DNA of 64,000 nucleotides from G965276675 sp965276675 (GTDB lineage: Bacteria > Acidobacteriota > Terriglobia > Terriglobales > Acidobacteriaceae). Where the stretch lies: the NCBI GenBank assembly GCA_965276675.1, contig OZ255624.1, positions 3,844,001 to 3,908,000 on the forward strand. Direction: 5' to 3'. Made by a program: the position numbers and the translations under genes. The notes beneath the pieces are model-generated. The model worked only from the letters and a program-made list of their open reading frames with translations. It was not told the origin of the DNA and did no database searches. This document shows, one piece after another, positions 60,833-64,000 of this stretch. Within the stretch, counting starts at the first letter, position 1, and every line of letters starts with the position of its first letter.

Positions 60833-62193
60833 ACAGTCGCAACCTGTGGGTCGGGATCTTCGTAACGGCGGCCATCCTGTTGTTCGGCGCCGGGCTGTTT
60901 CTCATCGGCAACCAGCACAAGGCATTTCGACGGCATATTGACTTCTTTGCTGAGTTCGCCAATGTGGACGGCATCGCCAAGGGGGCCAAGGTTCGAGTCG
61001 ATGGCATGGATGGCGGCCAGGTGCAGGATGTCATCATCCCCTCCAGCCCGTCACACAAGTTCCGCCTGAAAATAACGGTGGAAGACCAGCTCCATGGGTT
61101 GATCAGGAATGACTCGATCGTTTCAGTCGAAACCGAGGGTCTGGTAGGAGACAAGTTTCTGCTGATCAAGAACGGCAGCGATCGCTCGCCCGAAGCGGCG
61201 GCCGGTGCCACACTTCCGAGCAAGGAACCGTTTGAGATCGGCAAGATGCTGGAGCAGGCAAATGGGCTGCTGACGCAGGTGGGCGGCACGATCACCGACG
61301 TTCAGGGGCAACTGAATGGCGCGCTTAGTGCTGTAACTACGACGGTGGACAACACCAACGGCGTCGTTACCGATATTCGCCGCGGCAAGGGAACCGCGGG
61401 GATGCTGCTAGAAAATCAGCAGACTGCCGCTGATGTTCAAAAGTTCGTGGTGAATGCACGCCAAGCGACGGACAATCTAAATACGGCCTCCGCGCAGGTG
61501 AATAGCATAGTGCAGGATATGCAGCAACGCAAGCTCGTCGCCAAGGTGGATGACACGCTCAACAGCGCAAAGAGTGCAACGCAGCAACTAGACCAAGCGT
61601 CGCAGCAGGTGAATGGCACGCTCAAGAGCGCATTCGCACAGGATCAGTACGGTCAGAACGCTGGCGCTAACCTGCAGCAGTCACTCGCCAATATCAACCA
61701 GGCCACCGGCAATCTTGCCGATGACACGGAAGCGCTGAAGCATGAGTTCTTTTTCAAGGGCTTCTTCAAAAAGCGAGGTTACGACAATCTTGACCAGCTA
61801 CCGGTCGAACCCTACCGCGACGGGAAGCTGCTGAAGAAACTGCCACAGGGCCGCCAGTGGATTGCCGCAAGCTCGCTATTCCAGCAGAACTCGGATGGCA
61901 CGGAAGCACTGTCAACGGCGGGCAGGGCACAGATCGACGAAGCTGTCAGCCAAATTCCGGGCCTGTATGACAGCCCGCTCATTGTGGAAGGGTATGCGAG
62001 CGTGGGCACACCAGGCCAGGTGCTTGTTCGCTCCCGGCAGCGAGCAATGCTCGTGCGGGCATACCTGCAGATACATTTCCATCTTGCGCCGAAGAACACA
62101 GGGATCATCGGATTGAGCGCGGCGCCACCGACAGCGGCGGGACGGACAAGCTGGGATGGTGTCTGCCTGGTCCATCTGGCCAACTTAGAATGA
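60829..62193 (+). CDS. mlaD: MlaD-type MCE protein with OmpA-like C-terminus
   Basis: A 454-residue protein. An N-terminal transmembrane helix (VGIFVTAAILLFGAGLFLI) precedes an MCE domain (FFAEFANVDGIAKGAKVRVDG, then IVSVETEGLVGDKFLLI). A long Gln/Asn/Thr-rich helical part follows. The last 110 residues (SPLIVEGYASVGTPGQVLVRSRQRAMLVRAYL) resemble an OmpA-like peptidoglycan-binding domain. Such an MCE-OmpA fusion would link lipid transport to the cell wall; the fold call is mine from sequence pattern. Confidence 0.87.
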   Translation: MNSRNLWVGIFVTAAILLFGAGLFLIGNQHKAFRRHIDFFAEFANVDGIAKGAKVRVDGMDGGQVQDVIIPSSPSHKFRLKITVEDQLHGLIRNDSIVSVETEGLVGDKFLLIKNGSDRSPEAAAGATLPSKEPFEIGKMLEQANGLLTQVGGTITDVQGQLNGALSAVTTTVDNTNGVVTDIRRGKGTAGMLLENQQTAADVQKFVVNARQATDNLNTASAQVNSIVQDMQQRKLVAKVDDTLNSAKSATQQLDQASQQVNGTLKSAFAQDQYGQNAGANLQQSLANINQATGNLADDTEALKHEFFFKGFFKKRGYDNLDQLPVEPYRDGKLLKKLPQGRQWIAASSLFQQNSDGTEALSTAGRAQIDEAVSQIPGLYDSPLIVEGYASVGTPGQVLVRSRQRAMLVRAYLQIHFHLAPKNTGIIGLSAAPPTAAGRTSWDGVCLVHLANLE

Positions 62194-63266
62194 GCGCGAA
62201 TTAGCGGCGTTGTAGCAGCTCGTGAGCGGGTTGGGCACCAATGTCCTCTATCGAACTCGAGTGCAGCCTTTTTCGGCGAACTATCGAGCGCGAGGTTCTG
62301 CCGCTGGATTTTGGAGTCCTCGCTTATTCGCCGCTTGCAAGTGGCTTGCTCACATCAAAGCGCCGAAATCCCGCGCGAAGCTCAAATGGAGCAAGTCGTC
62401 CCGCATTATCGGAGGCGGACATCGACCGAGTATTCGACACTCTCGTGTCTATGGGTCCGGCGCTCCACGAACTTATTATGTGGGCCGGCAACAAGGTTCA
62501 GGTTGATTGATCGAGATCAAGAAATTCATTACTTCGAGACCGTCACTTCTGACTTGGCGGACATCGCCCGATACGCTCTTGTTAGGTGACCTTCTGCAAT
62601 TAAGACCAACTCACGACGAGTCGCTTCAACGCCTCTTCCCAGCCCCGGCCTCAAGGACTGCGCGTGCCGTACCAGCCGTGGCTGTGTACAAGACGAGTAC
62701 CGTCGTTTCGAAGTTATGGAAGTGGACTCCGGGAGCAGTTCTGAGCATCGTGACAAGCTCAGTGTTGGCTCGATTGCGCAAGCTCACGATGATGGCTTGC
62801 GCATCGGCTGATTCAGCAGCGGAGTAGAATGCGACTGACCGCTTTCGTCGTGAAGCTTCGCGTTAACAAATGCCAAAGCAGCCCAAATGTGTTCAACATA
62901 ATGAATTTGGCTTGATTGTGTTATGTGACCGAGGAAACTTTACGATGTTTCAAGTTTGTTAGTGTTTTCTGGGGTGAGCGTTTGCGATTCGAGAAATGCG
63001 ACGGATAATGAAGATGCGGCTCTGACGTTTTGGACGTCGCTATACTTATAAAAGCCTGGACTGCGCAGCTGACTGCGCGGCTGTGGGTAAAGTAAAGCTA
63101 CTGGCATTTTATTTGATGTGGGCTTCACCAACGGCTCAATAGTGATGGCGGAGCGGTCACCAACAGTGCATCGCCCCTGAACACCATGTTGACGACGGCT
63201 GCAGCTATCAGCCGGAATATGGCAGTCGCGTGCCTTGACCCGCGATGCGCAACTGGAGCACGTCAG
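62194..63266. other. Long low-coding interval with a decayed aldo/keto reductase piece
   Basis: About 1070 bases with no intact gene. Only the segment at 62241-62355 is recognisable. The remainder shows short frames without family signatures. A promoter for the GH92 gene should lie near the right end. Confidence 0.45.
62241..62355 (+). pseudogene. Aldo/keto reductase fragment
   Basis: The plus strand reads SSIELECSLFRRTIEREVLPLDFGVLAYSPLASGLLTSK, a central piece of an aldo/keto reductase (YSPLxxGxLT motif). The N-terminal barrel and the catalytic tyrosine are absent, and the frame beyond does not continue as the family. It is a gene remnant. Confidence 0.55.
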
Positions 63267-64000
63267 ATGATCGGTATTGTGATTGTTCGATTCGTCGCAT
63301 TTCTATCACTATTTGCGGCATGCCTCTTAGCTTTCGCACAAAAGAGCAGCCTTTATGACGAAGTTGACCCGTTCATTGGGACCACCGGCGGTGGATTTAC
63401 CTCTCCGGCCGCCTCGCTGCCTTTTGGAATGATCCAGTGGGGGCCCAGCACAAGTGAAGCCGGTTATTACTTCAGAGGTGATCGAGCAGTTTATGGATTT
63501 AGTCTTACCCACCTCAATGGAGTAGGCTGCCCCATAGGTTCTGATGTGCCAATCCTGCCATGGAGTGAGGAACCACAAAGGAGTCCGGGAGAAGATAACA
63601 CTACTTACCTACAGTTTGTGCAGGGCTTCGATTACCACAGAGAGGACGCGCACCCAGGTTACTACGCTGTGACCTTGGCGAATGGCACAAAGATTGAGTT
63701 AACAGTGGGTGAGCGTGCTGGAATGGCGCGGTTCAAATTCCCTGCTGGATTGAGGGCAGCATTGCTGGTAAAAACCGGAGCCAGCGCCGACACTAATATT
63801 CATCTGCCAAAACTGGTTCAAGTCGGGCGTGAACATGATGGAAGCCGGATTGCCCTCGTAGGCAACGATGCCTTGACCGGTACCGTAACTGCAGGCGGAT
63901 TTTGTGAGACCCCGACTCACTACACGCTGTACGTGGCAGCAAAGTTCGATCAACCATACCGCCAGTTCGATACATGGCAGGACAGCGAAATACACAAAAG
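63267..64000 (+). CDS. GH92 family alpha-mannosidase-like protein (3' end off the window)
   Basis: The ATG at 63267 (GGAG nine bases upstream) opens a frame with a signal peptide (IVIVRFVAFLSLFAACLLAFA), followed by the GH92 N-terminal signature DEVDPFIGTTGGGF, SPAASLPFGMIQWGPSTSEAGYY and YGFSLTHLNGVGC. GH92 enzymes are calcium-dependent exo-alpha-mannosidases. The window ends after about 245 codons, so the catalytic C-terminal barrel is not seen. The secreted location fits polysaccharide or glycan degradation. Confidence 0.9.
   Translation, partial: MIGIVIVRFVAFLSLFAACLLAFAQKSSLYDEVDPFIGTTGGGFTSPAASLPFGMIQWGPSTSEAGYYFRGDRAVYGFSLTHLNGVGCPIGSDVPILPWSEEPQRSPGEDNTTYLQFVQGFDYHREDAHPGYYAVTLANGTKIELTVGERAGMARFKFPAGLRAALLVKTGASADTNIHLPKLVQVGREHDGSRIALVGNDALTGTVTAGGFCETPTHYTLYVAAKFDQPYRQFDTWQDSEIHK

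Noticed and set aside
62507..62827. Plus-strand frame after the aldo/keto reductase fragment
   Set aside because: Its translation shows no family pattern or good ribosome site; treated as non-coding.
1..64000. CRISPR array or rRNA genes
   Set aside because: No regularly spaced repeats and no rRNA-like stretches were seen.

Overview
The window looks like a chromosomal segment of a soil bacterium of the Acidobacteriota (Terriglobales/Acidobacteriaceae type). This is an inference from the moderately high GC, the DUF5996, GH92 and MCE-OmpA genes and the imuA-imuB-dnaE2 mutasome; no marker gene in the window proves it.

Layout. (1) About 1-9130 is an accessory chromosomal region of small-molecule enzymes: two short-chain dehydrogenases, an epoxide hydrolase, an NADP-dependent quinone-type oxidoreductase, SnoaL/NTF2-fold proteins, a TMEM175-type channel and an AraC regulator divergent from an SDR. 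(2) About 9573-47803 reads as one large integrative/conjugative element, nearly all on the minus strand. It begins with a ParB-like / DUF6908 / ArdC-like maintenance and anti-restriction block (9573-12653). Cargo follows: an IS481 remnant, a methyltransferase, a SRAP protease, an imuA-imuB-dnaE2 translesion operon with two tiny coupled ORFs, and a divergent dinB. Next is a plus-strand five-gene cluster (23696-30845) that ends in a Gabija-like OLD nuclease plus UvrD-type helicase pair. Then come a MobF relaxase, a TraD/VirD4 coupling protein and a small relaxosome protein in R388-like order (trwC-trwB-trwA), a hairpin-rich putative oriT, a primase-like protein, SSB, and a VirB2-VirB11 type IV secretion system. 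(3) 48347-53600 holds two toxin-antitoxin type modules and a large serine recombinase. The 3' end of the recombinase gene is antisense to a tRNA-Met-like 3' half, probably an attachment-site scar. (4) 53600-58800 is a rearranged zone of broken genes: a truncated NmrA-type gene, a frameshifted tyrosine integrase, an alpha/beta-hydrolase N-terminal fragment, and an AccA gene fused in frame to an alpha/beta-hydrolase C-terminus. (5) 59304-62193 is an intact MlaE-MlaF-MlaD(-OmpA) lipid transport operon. After about 1 kb with little coding content, a GH92 mannosidase begins at 63267 and runs off the end.

How the parts fit. The relaxase, coupling protein, oriT candidate, SSB/primase and VirB genes would together move the element. 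The ParB/ArdC block would help it establish. The mutasome, SRAP and DinB genes are DNA-damage cargo, and the 23.7-30.8 kb cluster is the best candidate for a new or extended anti-phage system: a nuclease-like protein and an HExxH protein lie directly upstream of a Gabija-like pair whose OLD nuclease ends in a long polyproline tail.
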